Source of the DNA: SG8-30 sp963715485
GTDB taxonomy: Bacteria; Pseudomonadota; Gammaproteobacteria; Steroidobacterales; Steroidobacteraceae
Length of the DNA: 64,000 nt
Direction of reading: 5' to 3'
NCBI GenBank assembly: GCA_963715485.1
Contig: OY970244.1
Location: 372,001 to 436,000 of the forward strand
Within the stretch, counting starts at the first letter, position 1, and every line of letters begins with the position of its first letter. Below are positions 1 to 8,332 of this stretch, one piece after another. Made by a program: the position numbers and the translations under genes. The notes below the pieces were generated by a model. It saw nothing but the letters and a program-made list of their open reading frames with translations, ran no database searches and was not told the origin of the DNA.

Positions 1-143
1 GGCCGCTCGACCAGGCGGCCGGGACGCGGCGCGACCTGTACAACCTCTACCATGTGCTCAACCACCTGAACCTGTTCGGCGGGTCGTATCGCGCGCAGGC
101 GGAGGGCATGATCGACCGGCTGCTGGCGGCGGCCGGGCGGTAG
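1..143 (+). CDS. Fructosamine kinase family protein, C-terminal end (partial)
   Basis: Only the last 46 codons are inside the window; the frame is open from base 3 to a TAG at 141-143. The visible tail, with LYNLYHVLNHLNLFGG followed by an amphipathic end (AEGMIDRLLAAAG), is the usual C-terminus of fructosamine-3-kinase/YniA proteins, which phosphorylate sugar adducts on protein amines and so trigger deglycation. The kinase motifs lie upstream of the window and cannot be checked. The next gene starts 48 bases downstream on the same strand. The family call rests on the tail alone. Confidence 0.7.
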   Translation, partial: PLDQAAGTRRDLYNLYHVLNHLNLFGGSYRAQAEGMIDRLLAAAGR

Positions 144-191
144 GCCGCGGACGGTCCTGCAGCGCGACGCCGGCCACCGGGGGAGGAGAAC

Positions 192-650
192 GTGACGTCG
201 AAGATCGAGGAATACTGGGAAGCCTGTCGGCGGGAACTGCCTGGCGCCACGAGCGACCGCGGGTACCGCGTCAAGCGCTTCGGCAGCGACCCGGCCATGT
301 CACGACTGCTGCTCGACCTGATCCGCAGCGGCCAGAAGACGGGCACCTTCGCGCTCGACTGGGAGTTCGAGGCCTGCCCGGAGGAGCGGCCCGCGAAGGG
401 CGACCTGTACGTCGTCACCGACGCGGCCGGGGAGCCCGGAGCCCTGATCCGCGTCAGCGCGACGGCAGTGGTGCCCTTCTCGGGGATCAGCGAGGAACAC
501 CTGCAGTGCGAGGGTCCGGCGCTGCGTGAGCTGCCGCTGTGGCGCAAGGTCCACTGGGACTACTGGACCCCGGCGCTGCGCGCCATGGGCCGCGAGCCGT
601 CGGAGGACATGCCGGTCCTCTTCCAGCGCTTCGAGGTGCTGAGGACCTGA
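192..650 (+). CDS. ASCH domain-containing protein
   Basis: A 152-residue protein that starts at GTG behind a strong Shine-Dalgarno (GGGGAGGAG, three bases upstream). The centre carries the ASCH pattern: a KTGT motif near residue 50, a GDLYVVTD strand, and the closing EEHLQCEG and W..VHWDYW segments found in YqfB-like proteins. ASCH domains are beta-barrel folds related to PUA that are thought to bind RNA or modified nucleosides; some relatives are amidohydrolases acting on N4-acetylcytidine. The substrate here cannot be told. It probably forms a short unit with the preceding kinase; the next gene runs convergently. Confidence 0.75.
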   Translation: MTSKIEEYWEACRRELPGATSDRGYRVKRFGSDPAMSRLLLDLIRSGQKTGTFALDWEFEACPEERPAKGDLYVVTDAAGEPGALIRVSATAVVPFSGISEEHLQCEGPALRELPLWRKVHWDYWTPALRAMGREPSEDMPVLFQRFEVLRT

Positions 651-666
651 CGCGGTCCGCGCGCGC

Positions 667-1284
667 TCAGCGCGGCGAGGCGGCTCCGAGGTACATGTAG
701 CCTGCCCACCTCGTGCCGTGGGGCAGGTAGAAGTTCCGCACCCGGTCGATGCCGAAGCGGGCGCGCTTCAGCTCGGCCGTCGGGTCCCGGTCGAGGTGGC
801 AGCCGTCGCCGACGACCTTCCAGGCCGGGTTGATGCGTCGCTGCCAGCGAGCGACGTCGGGCTCCGGGCTGAGCCCGTGCTCGAGGTAGAGGAACTCGCC
901 GCCCGGCTTCAGCACGCGCCGGACCTCGGCGAGCGCCTGCTGCAGGTCCGGGATGCTGCAGAGGGTGAACGTGCTCACCACGGTATCGAATTCCGCCTCG
1001 CCGAACGGCAGCGCCTCGGCGGACAGCGCGTGGTGCTCGACCTCCAGATGCGCCTCGGCCGCGCGCCGCTGCGCCAGGCGCGACACGCCCGGGTTGCTGT
1101 CCACCCCGACGACCTGCGTGATGCCACCGGGATAGTAGGGCAGGTTGATTCCCGTGCCGAAGCCGATCTCCAGCACGCGCCCGGCCGCGGGCGAAAGCAC
1201 CTCGCGGCGCAGCTTGCGGAACACGCGCTGGTTCATCACCAGCTCGAGCACCCAGGGGAAGACGTGGTGGCGGTACAGGCTCAT
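667..1284 (-). CDS. Class I SAM-dependent methyltransferase
   Basis: A 205-residue protein. Motif I is VLEIGFGTGINLPYY around residues 38-52, with the acidic end of strand 2 in VVGVDSNPG, the motif II region EFDTVVSTFTLCSI and motif III VLKPGGEFLYLEHG. This is the Methyltransf_11 architecture, close to METTL7/UbiE-like proteins. The C-terminus (GCHLDRDPTAEL, RNFYLPHGTRWAGYMYLG) is typical of the METTL7-like group and suggests a small lipophilic or thiol substrate, but that is inference. It lies 9 bases downstream of the YceI gene on the same strand and is probably cotranscribed with it and cytochrome b561. Confidence 0.82.
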   Translation of the reverse strand: MSLYRHHVFPWVLELVMNQRVFRKLRREVLSPAAGRVLEIGFGTGINLPYYPGGITQVVGVDSNPGVSRLAQRRAAEAHLEVEHHALSAEALPFGEAEFDTVVSTFTLCSIPDLQQALAEVRRVLKPGGEFLYLEHGLSPEPDVARWQRRINPAWKVVGDGCHLDRDPTAELKRARFGIDRVRNFYLPHGTRWAGYMYLGAASPR

Positions 1285-1293
1285 CCTGCTCGC

Positions 1294-1851
1294 TCAGCGC
1301 GGCGACAGCAGCAGGTCGAAGCGCACGGTCACTTCGTCGCCGAGCCACTCGGTGCTCTGCCATTCCCCCTGCCCGACGCCGAAGGCGAGGCGGCTCAGCC
1401 GCGCGGAGCCTTCCAGTGCCGCGCCGCCGCGGCCCGGCGTGTAGGTGAAGCGCAAGGGCACCGTCCGCTTCACGCCGCGCAGCTCCAGCTCGCCGTCGAG
1501 GGCGTAGCCTCCGTCCGCAGCGCGGCAGCGGCTGCCGGAATAGGTCGCGAGCGGGTAGCGCTCCACCCAGAAGAAGTCCGGTCCCTTCAGCACCTCGTCA
1601 CGCTGCGACTCGAGCGTGTCCGCCGAGGCGGTCTCGATGCGCACGTCGAAGCGGCAGGAGGCCGGATCCTCGGGATCGAAGTCGATGTCGGCGCTGAACT
1701 GCCCGAAGCGTCCGGTGAATTTCGCGCCGGCCAGGGTCGCCTCGAAGGCCAGGCTGCCGCCGCCTTCGGCGGGGACGGCCTCGCGCGGCAGCGCGGCCGC
1801 CAGCGCGGCCGAGCACAGCACGATCGCGACGGTCAGCCCCGTCCGCCCCAC
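1294..1851 (-). CDS. YceI family periplasmic lipid-binding protein
   Basis: A 185-residue protein starting at GTG, with an N-terminal hydrophobic signal segment (residues 5-20). The body matches the YceI lipocalin-like barrel: SLAFEATLAGAKFTGRF, then DFDPEDPASCRFDVRIETASADT, the EVLKGPDFF segment and the FDLLLSPR end. YceI proteins bind isoprenoid chains such as ubiquinone precursors. The start lies inside the 3' end of the cytochrome b561 gene (19-base overlap), and a b561–YceI pair is a recurrent arrangement, so the pair probably works together on quinone-linked redox in the periplasm. Confidence 0.85.
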   Translation of the reverse strand: MGRTGLTVAIVLCSAALAAALPREAVPAEGGGSLAFEATLAGAKFTGRFGQFSADIDFDPEDPASCRFDVRIETASADTLESQRDEVLKGPDFFWVERYPLATYSGSRCRAADGGYALDGELELRGVKRTVPLRFTYTPGRGGAALEGSARLSRLAFGVGQGEWQSTEWLGDEVTVRFDLLLSPR

Positions 1852-2384
1852 GGCACCATCCTCATGAGCAGCCCGTCACGGTCCACGAACTGGTGCTTGA
1901 GCGCAGCCAGCGCGTGCAGTCCAGCGAGCCACAGCAGCGCCACGAACAAGCCCTCGTGAACGTCCTCGAGCAGTTCGTGCAGATCCTCCGAAGGCATGAC
2001 CAGGTCAGGCAGTTGCACGAGGCCGAACCAGCTCACCGGATAGTTGGCGGCGGAGGACATCATCCAGCCGCTGAGCGGCAGCGCGAACAGCAACGCATAC
2101 AATCCCCAGTGCACCAGCGACGCGGCCGTGCGTTGCCAGCCGGGCATCGGTGGCGGCGCGGGCGGCCGGTCCATCAGCCGCCAGGCGATACGCACCAGCG
2201 CGAGCAGCAGGATCGTGATGCCCACCGACTTGTGCTGCGATAGCCTCGCCAGCTTTTCCATGCCGAGCGGCAGCTCTTCCGCCGTCTCGGCCAGCACGTA
2301 CTGCAGGCCGATGAGCGCCAGCACGAGCCAGTGCAGCAGTTGCGGCACGAGCCCGTAGCGGTCGGCGGTGTTCGTCAGCGACAT
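1833..2384 (-). CDS. Cytochrome b561 (membrane dihaem protein)
   Basis: A 183-residue protein with four predicted membrane helices (LLHWLVLALIGLQYVLA, ITILLLALVRIAWRLM, ALLFALPLSGWMM, GLFVALLWLAGLHALAAL). Histidines usual for haem b binding are present: LLHWL near residue 16, SQHKS near 47, VHWGLYAL, and VHEG/LHAL in the last helix. The start is the ATG of MSLTNTADRYG, since sequence further upstream is low-complexity Arg/Pro that does not resemble the family. It overlaps the YceI gene downstream. Cytochromes of this family pass electrons between ubiquinol and periplasmic acceptors such as superoxide. Confidence 0.88.
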   Translation of the reverse strand: MSLTNTADRYGLVPQLLHWLVLALIGLQYVLAETAEELPLGMEKLARLSQHKSVGITILLLALVRIAWRLMDRPPAPPPMPGWQRTAASLVHWGLYALLFALPLSGWMMSSAANYPVSWFGLVQLPDLVMPSEDLHELLEDVHEGLFVALLWLAGLHALAALKHQFVDRDGLLMRMVPWGGRG

Positions 2385-2476
2385 GCGGCTCCTGCGTGGC
2401 GGCAGGTCCTGCCCGCCGCGGGCCGCCAGTCTATCGGGTCCAGCGGGACAGCTTGCGCCGTCCGGCGCGAGCCGCG

Positions 2477-3191
2477 ATGCTGGCCCGGATGTTCGATCGT
2501 CCGTCCGCCGTCGGGTTCCTTTGCCCGCTTGCCTGCCTTGCACTGGCCTCCTGCGCGGCGCCGCCGCGGCCGGGCACCGACGATGGCGGCTTGCCGGCGG
2601 CAGGCGGCGGCAGGCCCGTGGCGGAGTACCGGGTGGTGGCCTCCGAGGTCGTCGTGAAGGCCTATCGCGACGGGCCACTGGCGCAGCTCGGCCACAACCA
2701 CGTGATCGCGACGACCGCCGTGACTGGCCGCGTCGAGCTGCGCGATCCGCTCGTCGCGTCATCCTTCAGCCTGTCCGCTGCCGCTCGACAGCCTGGTGGT
2801 GGACGACGATGCACGCCGCGCCCAGGCAGGTCCGGACTTTCCGGACAACCTGACGGTCGCGGACAAGGAGGGCACGCGCCGCAACCTGCTCGGCCCTGCA
2901 TTGCTCGATGCGGCACGGTTTCCGGTGCTGCAGCTGGACAGCGTCGCCATCGCAGCGGCCGGTGACGGCTACCGGGTGACCGCTCGGGTGGACGTTGCGG
3001 GGGTGGTGCGCCAGATCCAGGTCCCGGTCACGCTCGAGCGCACGGGCGGGCAACTGCAGGTGAGCGGGGAGTTCGTGCTGACCCACGCCGAGCTCGGCCT
3101 CACGCCGTTCTCGGCGGCACTCGGTGCGCTGCGGGTCCGGGAGGACCTGGAGGTCGCTTACCGGCTGGTGGCGCGCGAGGGGAGCTCGTGA
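2477..3191 (+). pseudogene. YceI-like lipoprotein, one apparent +1 frameshift
   Basis: The first frame gives MLARMFDRPSAV, a hydrophobic stretch and a lipobox LALASC followed by AAPPRPG, so the product should be an outer-membrane-anchored lipoprotein. It then reads EYRVVASEVVVKAYRDGPLAQLGHNHVI, the start of a YceI-like barrel. Around 2774-2777 (GTCCG) one extra base moves the reading into the frame LPLDSLVVDDDARRAQAG, which continues to the stop with a typical YceI ending. Removing one base restores a protein of about 237 residues. It is more likely a sequencing insertion than a dead gene. The start could also be the ATG four codons further on. Confidence 0.65.
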
Positions 3192-3253
3192 AAAATGTCC
3201 TGCCCGGCCGCGTGGCGGCATCGTAAAGTCTTGCCCCCGCAGCCGGATCCGTC

Positions 3254-3928
3254 ATGACTGCCGTCCACTTCCGCAATCCCGAGAAACGCCTGTCGGTGGC
3301 GCTGGGCGAGACTGCAGCTGCGGTGCAGGGGCATGCGGTGACGCTGCGCGAGCTGCTCGGCCATGTGGGCGAGCAGGGCATGCTGGTCTTTTGCGCGATC
3401 CTCGCAGCGCCTTTCCTGCTGCCGGTGTCGCTGCCGTTCATGAGCGCCGTGCTGGGCCCGCCGATGTTCCTGATCGGCCTCGCCGTCACCATGAACCGCG
3501 TGCCCTGGTTGCCGGATCGCTTCCTCGACCACTCGCTGCCTTCTTCCACCGTGCAGCACGTGCTTCAGCGCCTGGCCGGCTGGTCCGAGCGGGTCGAGCA
3601 CCTCATCAAGCCCCGCTGGCTGGGGCTGACGGGTTCGACCGGGATCAACGTGCTGAATGGCCTGTGCCTGGTGACCTGCGTGATCCTGCTGATGGCGCCG
3701 CTGCCCTTCGTGCCGCTCGCCAACACGCTGCCAGGCGTGGCGATCATGCTGCTGGCGCTGGGCATGGCCGAGCGCGACGGCGTGGTGATCGCCGTTGGCT
3801 ACCTGTTCACGCTCGTCTCCATTGCGTACGTCGGTGTCCTGATGGTGCTGGTGATCCATGCGGGCATGCACGCCGGTGCGGCGCTGGAGCTGCTCCGGCA
3901 ATGGTGGGACCAGGTCGGGATCGGCTGA
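3254..3928 (+). CDS. ExoD family membrane protein
   Basis: A 224-residue protein opening with a soluble 35-residue segment (LRELLGHVGEQGMLVFCAILAAP) followed by four or five hydrophobic helices. The first part of ExoD_N is seen as VTLRELL..GEQGMLVFCAILAAPFLLPVSLPF, with a later PxxNTLPGVAIMLLALGMAERDG segment characteristic of the family. ExoD proteins are linked to exopolysaccharide production in rhizobia; the biochemical role is unknown. The gene stands alone, with 62 bases to the lipoprotein upstream and 192 bases to hemN downstream. Confidence 0.85.
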   Translation: MTAVHFRNPEKRLSVALGETAAAVQGHAVTLRELLGHVGEQGMLVFCAILAAPFLLPVSLPFMSAVLGPPMFLIGLAVTMNRVPWLPDRFLDHSLPSSTVQHVLQRLAGWSERVEHLIKPRWLGLTGSTGINVLNGLCLVTCVILLMAPLPFVPLANTLPGVAIMLLALGMAERDGVVIAVGYLFTLVSIAYVGVLMVLVIHAGMHAGAALELLRQWWDQVGIG

Positions 3929-4120
3929 GCGGGGTCACTCAGCGCGGCGCAGGCGGAGCTCGCCGATCGGAACGCCGCTGGCGGGGCCGGCAGGGACCTT
4001 GGTGCCGCAAGGGCGACCACCTGGCGGTCACCCATCCGTAGTTCTGCTGCTGTCTGGTTGACCACCAGGCGATTACGGTACCGCCCAAGCCAACTTGCGA
4101 TCCGATGCACGGTGACCGCC

Positions 4121-5518
4121 ATGGAAACCTCAGTCCAGTTCGACGCCGACCTCGTCCGCCGCTACGACCGGCCGGGCCCGCGCTACACCTCCTACCCGAC
4201 TGCAGTGCAGTTCCACGACGGGTTCCGCGAGGCGGAGTATCGCGCCGCCGCCGCGAACACGAACGGCAAGACGCCCCCGGCGCCGCTGTCGCTGTACGTG
4301 CACGTACCGTTCTGCTCGAGCCCCTGCTTCTACTGCGGCTGCACCAAGATCATCACGCGCAGCCGCGAGCAGGCGGAAAACTACCTGACCCGCCTGTATC
4401 GCGAGATCGAGATGCAGGCCGAGCTGTTCGACGATGAGCGGGTGGTCGACCAGCTTCACTTCGGCGGCGGCACGCCGACCTTCCTGAATCCCTGGCAGCT
4501 CGAGGACCTCCTCAAGAAGCTCGGCTGGCACTTCAAGCTGCGCGAGGACGACAGCCGCGAGTTCTCGATCGAGATCGACCCGCGCAGCTGCACGCCGGAG
4601 ACCGTGGAGCTGCTGGCGCGCGCGGGCGTGAACCGCATGAGCCTCGGGATCCAGGACTTCGATCCCGAGGTCCAGCAGGCCGTGAACCGCATCCAGTCGC
4701 CGGAAGAGACCTTCGCGCTGATGGATCGCGCCCGGCGCTCCGGCTACAAGTCGGTGAGCGTGGACCTGATCTACGGCCTGCCCAAGCAGAATCGGCAGCG
4801 CTTCGACCGCACGCTCGACCTCGTGATCGGGGCGAAGCCCGACCGGCTGGCCGTGTACAGCTACGCGCACCTGCCGCACATGTTCAAGCCGCAGAAGCGC
4901 ATCAATGCGGCCGACCTGCCGAGCGGCGCCGAGAAGCTGGCGCTGCTGGGACTGACGATGGAGAAGCTGACGGCGGCCGGCTACGTGTACATCGGCATGG
5001 ACCACTTCGCGCTGCCGGACGACGAGTTGGCCGTGGCGCTCGCCGAGGGCAGCCTGCACCGCAACTTCCAGGGCTACTCCACGCACGCGGACTGCGACCT
5101 CGTCGCGCTGGGCGTGAGCTCGATCGGCAAGCTCGGCGACACCTACGGCCAGAACTACAAGACGCTGCACGATTACTACGAGGCGATCGACTCCGGCCAC
5201 CTCGCCGTGCACCGCGGGCTCGAGCTCAACGACGACGACCGCCTGCGCCGCTCGGTGATCCAGTCGATCATGTGCCGCGGCAGGGTCGACTTCGCCGAGG
5301 TGGACAGCGCCTGGTCGATCCGCTTCGAGGAGTACTTCGCGCGCGAGCTGGAGGCGCTGAAGCCGCTGGAGGCGGACGGCCTGCTGGTGTCACGCGAGCG
5401 CGGCTTCGAGTTGACGCCGATCGGTCGTCTGCTGATGCGCAACGTGGCGATGTGCTTCGACGTCTACCTCGCCGCCCACCAGCAGTCCGACACGCCCCGC
5501 TTCTCCCGCGCCGTCTAG
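4121..5518 (+). CDS. hemN: Oxygen-independent coproporphyrinogen III oxidase
   Basis: A 465-residue radical-SAM enzyme that converts coproporphyrinogen III to protoporphyrinogen IX without oxygen in haem synthesis. The CxxxCxxC cluster motif is C65-SSP-C69-FY-C72-G-C74, directly after YVHVPFC. The family markers RYTSYPTAVQF (residues 21-31), HFGGGTPTFL and YGLPKQN follow in order, and the C-terminal HemN domain is complete. The start is the ATG of METSVQFDADL; the length is normal. The gene is alone on this strand; I saw no convincing FNR half-site pair upstream. A REPIN-like palindrome starts right at the stop codon. Confidence 0.96.
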   Translation: METSVQFDADLVRRYDRPGPRYTSYPTAVQFHDGFREAEYRAAAANTNGKTPPAPLSLYVHVPFCSSPCFYCGCTKIITRSREQAENYLTRLYREIEMQAELFDDERVVDQLHFGGGTPTFLNPWQLEDLLKKLGWHFKLREDDSREFSIEIDPRSCTPETVELLARAGVNRMSLGIQDFDPEVQQAVNRIQSPEETFALMDRARRSGYKSVSVDLIYGLPKQNRQRFDRTLDLVIGAKPDRLAVYSYAHLPHMFKPQKRINAADLPSGAEKLALLGLTMEKLTAAGYVYIGMDHFALPDDELAVALAEGSLHRNFQGYSTHADCDLVALGVSSIGKLGDTYGQNYKTLHDYYEAIDSGHLAVHRGLELNDDDRLRRSVIQSIMCRGRVDFAEVDSAWSIRFEEYFARELEALKPLEADGLLVSRERGFELTPIGRLLMRNVAMCFDVYLAAHQQSDTPRFSRAV

Positions 5519-5619
5519 AAAATCGGGGACATTCCTATTTTCCTGTTCTTGCGATTTCGCCGGTGAGCTCGAGGCGGGACATCGAAGAAAAAAGGAAAAT
5601 AGGAATGTCCCCAATTTTT
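5519..5619. repeat. REPIN-like palindromic repeat, copy 1
   Basis: About 100 bp with arms GGGGACATTCCTATTTTCC (from 5525) and its reverse complement (ending 5612), separated by roughly 50 bp of unrelated sequence and flanked by short A/T runs. The same 19 bp arm appears at 12712 and 23295. It fills the space between the convergent ends of hemN and the SDR gene, and the SDR stop codon touches its right edge. The form (two REP-like ends in inverted orientation) is that of a REPIN mobilised by RAYT transposases; no RAYT gene is in the window. It may also act as a bidirectional terminator. Confidence 0.85.
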
Positions 5620-6279
5620 CTACCAGGGCAGGGGCTCGCCGTTGGCGTGATGGAAGCTGCCGGTCTCGGCCAGCCCGAGTGAATCCATCCGCTCGATGAG
5701 CATCGCGGCGGATTCGGCCACCGGAATGCCGTGCTGCCCGGTCATGTCGGTCGCCACCATCCCCGGGTGCAGCAGCAGGACCGCGATGCCGCGCCCCGTC
5801 AGGTCGAGGGCGAGGCTCTTCGCGGCTGCGTTGACCGCTGCCTTGGACATGCGGTAGCCGTAATAGCCGCCACTGCCATTGTCGGCGATCGATCCCATGC
5901 GGCTGGTGATGATCGCCACCTTGGAGCCTTCGGCGAGATTCGGCAGCAGCGCCTGCGTCACGCGCAGCGGCGCGAGCGCGTTCACCTCGAACTGCCGCCG
6001 CATCGCGTCGAAGTCGAGGGATCCGAGCGACTCCTTCGAGAGCACCCCGGCATTGTTGACCAGGACGTCGATGCGCGTGTCGCCCAGCCCGGCCACGAGG
6101 CGGCCGACCGAGGCGTCGTCGCGGACCTCGATGTCCTCCTGGATGCGGCAGCCAGCGGCCCTGAGGGCCGGGGACGCCTTGCGGCAGGCGGCAATCACCG
6201 ACTCGCCGCGATCCGCCAGCTGGCGGCACAATTCGAGCCCGATTCCGCGGCTCGCTCCGGTGACCAGCCAGGTCGTCAC
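5620..6279 (-). CDS. SDR family NAD(P)-dependent oxidoreductase
   Basis: A 219-residue short-chain dehydrogenase. The coenzyme motif TGASRGIG follows directly after the GTG start (VTTWLVTGASRGIG); the NNAG motif (VLVNNAGVL) is near residue 82; the catalytic Ser is in ITSRMGSIADN and Tyr/Lys are in YYGYRMSKAA. It therefore has a complete Ser-Tyr-Lys set. The end (HHANGEPLPW) is that of the YciK/FabG-like group that reduces small carbonyl compounds. The GTG at 6279 is chosen because it sits just before the beta-alpha-beta fold. The stop codon abuts the palindromic repeat at 5519-5619. Confidence 0.86.
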   Translation of the reverse strand: MTTWLVTGASRGIGLELCRQLADRGESVIAACRKASPALRAAGCRIQEDIEVRDDASVGRLVAGLGDTRIDVLVNNAGVLSKESLGSLDFDAMRRQFEVNALAPLRVTQALLPNLAEGSKVAIITSRMGSIADNGSGGYYGYRMSKAAVNAAAKSLALDLTGRGIAVLLLHPGMVATDMTGQHGIPVAESAAMLIERMDSLGLAETGSFHHANGEPLPW

Positions 6280-6348
6280 GCGCCGCTCCCGCACGCCGCA
6301 GCCCGCCGCGGTCCTGATGTCATGTCGCATCCGTCGCATCCTCCGTGT

Positions 6349-7062
6349 CTATCCCGTCATCAACAGCAGCAACGTGCCCTCGGGCGCGACCAGCAGCGCA
6401 TTACGGGCCGGGTCGAGCATCCGTGGCAGGCTGCGCTCAAACTCGACGCCGGCCTCGCGCAGCCGCTCGATGCGCTCGGGCATGTCAGGCTCGGCGAACA
6501 CCAGCGCCGGCCGATCCAGCTGCCCGCTGCGCCACAGGCCGAGGTTCAGCGAGTCGCTGGTGAGGCCCGCCCGCGGGCAGGGGTCCTCGCTTTCCTCGGC
6601 GGCCACGAACCCGAGCCCTTCCCAGAACGTCCGCGACACTTCGAGCTCGCGCACGGGCAGTGCCACTTCCTCGAACCAGCCGAGTCGCGAGACCGGATGG
6701 CCGGCCCGTTGTGGCGGGGAGAAGGTGCGTGCCTCGAGCAGGGCCACCATCTGGCCGTCAGGATCGCTGAAGCCGGCCTCGTTGAAGACGTCCGTTCCGA
6801 CGCGCCGGAAGGCCAGTTCGATGCCAGCGGCCTCGAGCCGCTCGAGGTTGTGCATCAGGTCCGGTTGCACGAAGGTCAGCGCCGGCGACGGGAACTCGTA
6901 GCCGTGCAGGCCGATGAACAAGCGCCCGTCCGTGATCACCCCGTAGGGATGCGACCAGGTCTCGCCGACCGACGCCTGCGTGAAGCCCAGTCGCTCGTAG
7001 AAGGTGAGCGACTCGAGCACGTCAGGCGCGTGGATGCTGACTTCCAGGAACTTGCCGAGCAT
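6349..7062 (-). CDS. Two-domain VOC (glyoxalase/bleomycin resistance) protein
   Basis: A 237-residue protein built from two vicinal-oxygen-chelate modules. The first begins FLEVSIHAPDVLESLTFYERLGF and ends with GFSDPDGQMVALLEA; the second begins WFEEVALPVRELEVSRTFWEGLGFV and ends NALLVAPEGTLLLL. Tandem VOC proteins of this kind include extradiol dioxygenases, glyoxalases and drug-binding proteins; metal ligands are only partly conserved here (H11 and E/D positions), so the substrate is unknown. Its 5' end overlaps the 3' end of the MFS gene by 41 bases, suggesting translational coupling in a minus-strand operon. Confidence 0.82.
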   Translation of the reverse strand: MLGKFLEVSIHAPDVLESLTFYERLGFTQASVGETWSHPYGVITDGRLFIGLHGYEFPSPALTFVQPDLMHNLERLEAAGIELAFRRVGTDVFNEAGFSDPDGQMVALLEARTFSPPQRAGHPVSRLGWFEEVALPVRELEVSRTFWEGLGFVAAEESEDPCPRAGLTSDSLNLGLWRSGQLDRPALVFAEPDMPERIERLREAGVEFERSLPRMLDPARNALLVAPEGTLLLLMTG

Positions 7063-8332
7063 GGTCTCTTCCGCGGGCGGACCGCCCCTGTCCCTGCATG
7101 ATAGCCCGCGCGGCCGGCGATTCAGTGCTCTGCGCCTGCTCCGCCGCCGGCAGCACGAACAGGAACAGCCACGCGGCGAGCGCGGCCACCAGCGTGAACA
7201 CGTACACCGGCACCGGCGTTCCCACCGCGGTCAGCGCCATGCCCTGCACCGCCAGCGCGCCGACCATCTGCTGCGAGAAGCCGAGCATGCTCGCGGCGGC
7301 CCCGGGCGTGCGCGGCGCGAGCGACACCGCGCTGGCCGTGATGTTCGGCAGGGCCAGGCCCTGGCCGAGGCCGAGCAGGCCCATGGGCAGGAAGATCGCC
7401 GCCGGGTGCCAGGCCCCGGCGAGCACCAGCGCCGTGCCGACCAGGGCGCAGCCGAGCTGCAGGTTGACCCCCCAGCGGATCAGCCGCTGCAGGCCGATGC
7501 GCGTGGCGTAGCGGGTCACCACCCAGTTCCCGAGGAAGTAGCCGAACGCGACCATCAGGTACCAGGTGCCGTACTCGGTCGCGCTGTGGCCGAGCGAGAT
7601 CATCACGTAGGGCGCGATCGAGATGAACGTGAGGAAGATCGCGTAGATGATCGACGCCTGCACCGTGAAGCCCAGGAAGGCCGGGCGGGTGAGCAGGGCG
7701 AGGGACTCGCGCGCGAGGGCGGCTGTCCCGACGCTGCGTGCCGCGGCGGTCCGCGTCTCCGGCAGGTGGCGCACCGCCAGCACGAGGATGACGAGGTTGA
7801 GTACGAGCAGGAGCACGAAGATCGACTGCCAGCCGAAGGACTCGGTCAGGAGGCCGCCCACCAGGGGCGCAACCGTCGGGCCCACCACCATCACCATCGT
7901 CAGGAAGGCGAGCATGCGTGCCATCTTCTCGCGCCCGTAGAGGTCGCCGAGCATGGCACGCGAGACCACGACCCCGGCCGACGTGCCGAGCGCCTGCACG
8001 ATGCGTCCCGTGAGCAGCAGCGCGAACCCCGGCGCGAGCAGGCACAGCAGGTTGCCGGCCGCGAAGACCAGCTGGCCGGCGAAGATGATCGGGCGGCGGC
8101 CGTAGCGGTCCGACAACGGGCCGTACACCAGGATGCCGACGGCGAAGGCGATCAGCGTCAGGCTGACCGTGGCATTGGCCTGGGCCACGCTGACACCGAA
8201 GTGGGCCTGCACGCTGGGCAGCGCGGGCAGGTAGATGTTCATCGCGACCGGGCCGGCCGCGGTGATCGCGGCCAGCAGCGGGATCAGCAGTCGATCCGGG
8301 GGAGCAGCTGGCGGAGCGGGCTCCGCCGTCAC
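7022..8332 (-). CDS. Bcr/CflA-type multidrug efflux MFS transporter
   Basis: A 436-residue protein with about 12 membrane segments. The N-terminal INMYLPALPS-like stretch (MNIYLPALPSVQAHF, residues 31-45), motif A variant GPLSDRYGRRP (residues 71-81) and the RxxQALGTSAGVVV segment are characteristic of the Bcr/CflA drug:H+ antiporter group in the inner membrane. The GTG start overlaps the gabD stop (GTGA). The last 35 residues are polar and Arg-rich and overlap the VOC gene; this tail could be an artefact of a late frame slip, but the transport domain is complete. Confidence 0.87.
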   Translation of the reverse strand: MTAEPAPPAAPPDRLLIPLLAAITAAGPVAMNIYLPALPSVQAHFGVSVAQANATVSLTLIAFAVGILVYGPLSDRYGRRPIIFAGQLVFAAGNLLCLLAPGFALLLTGRIVQALGTSAGVVVSRAMLGDLYGREKMARMLAFLTMVMVVGPTVAPLVGGLLTESFGWQSIFVLLLVLNLVILVLAVRHLPETRTAAARSVGTAALARESLALLTRPAFLGFTVQASIIYAIFLTFISIAPYVMISLGHSATEYGTWYLMVAFGYFLGNWVVTRYATRIGLQRLIRWGVNLQLGCALVGTALVLAGAWHPAAIFLPMGLLGLGQGLALPNITASAVSLAPRTPGAAASMLGFSQQMVGALAVQGMALTAVGTPVPVYVFTLVAALAAWLFLFVLPAAEQAQSTESPAARAIMQGQGRSARGRDHARQVPGSQHPRA

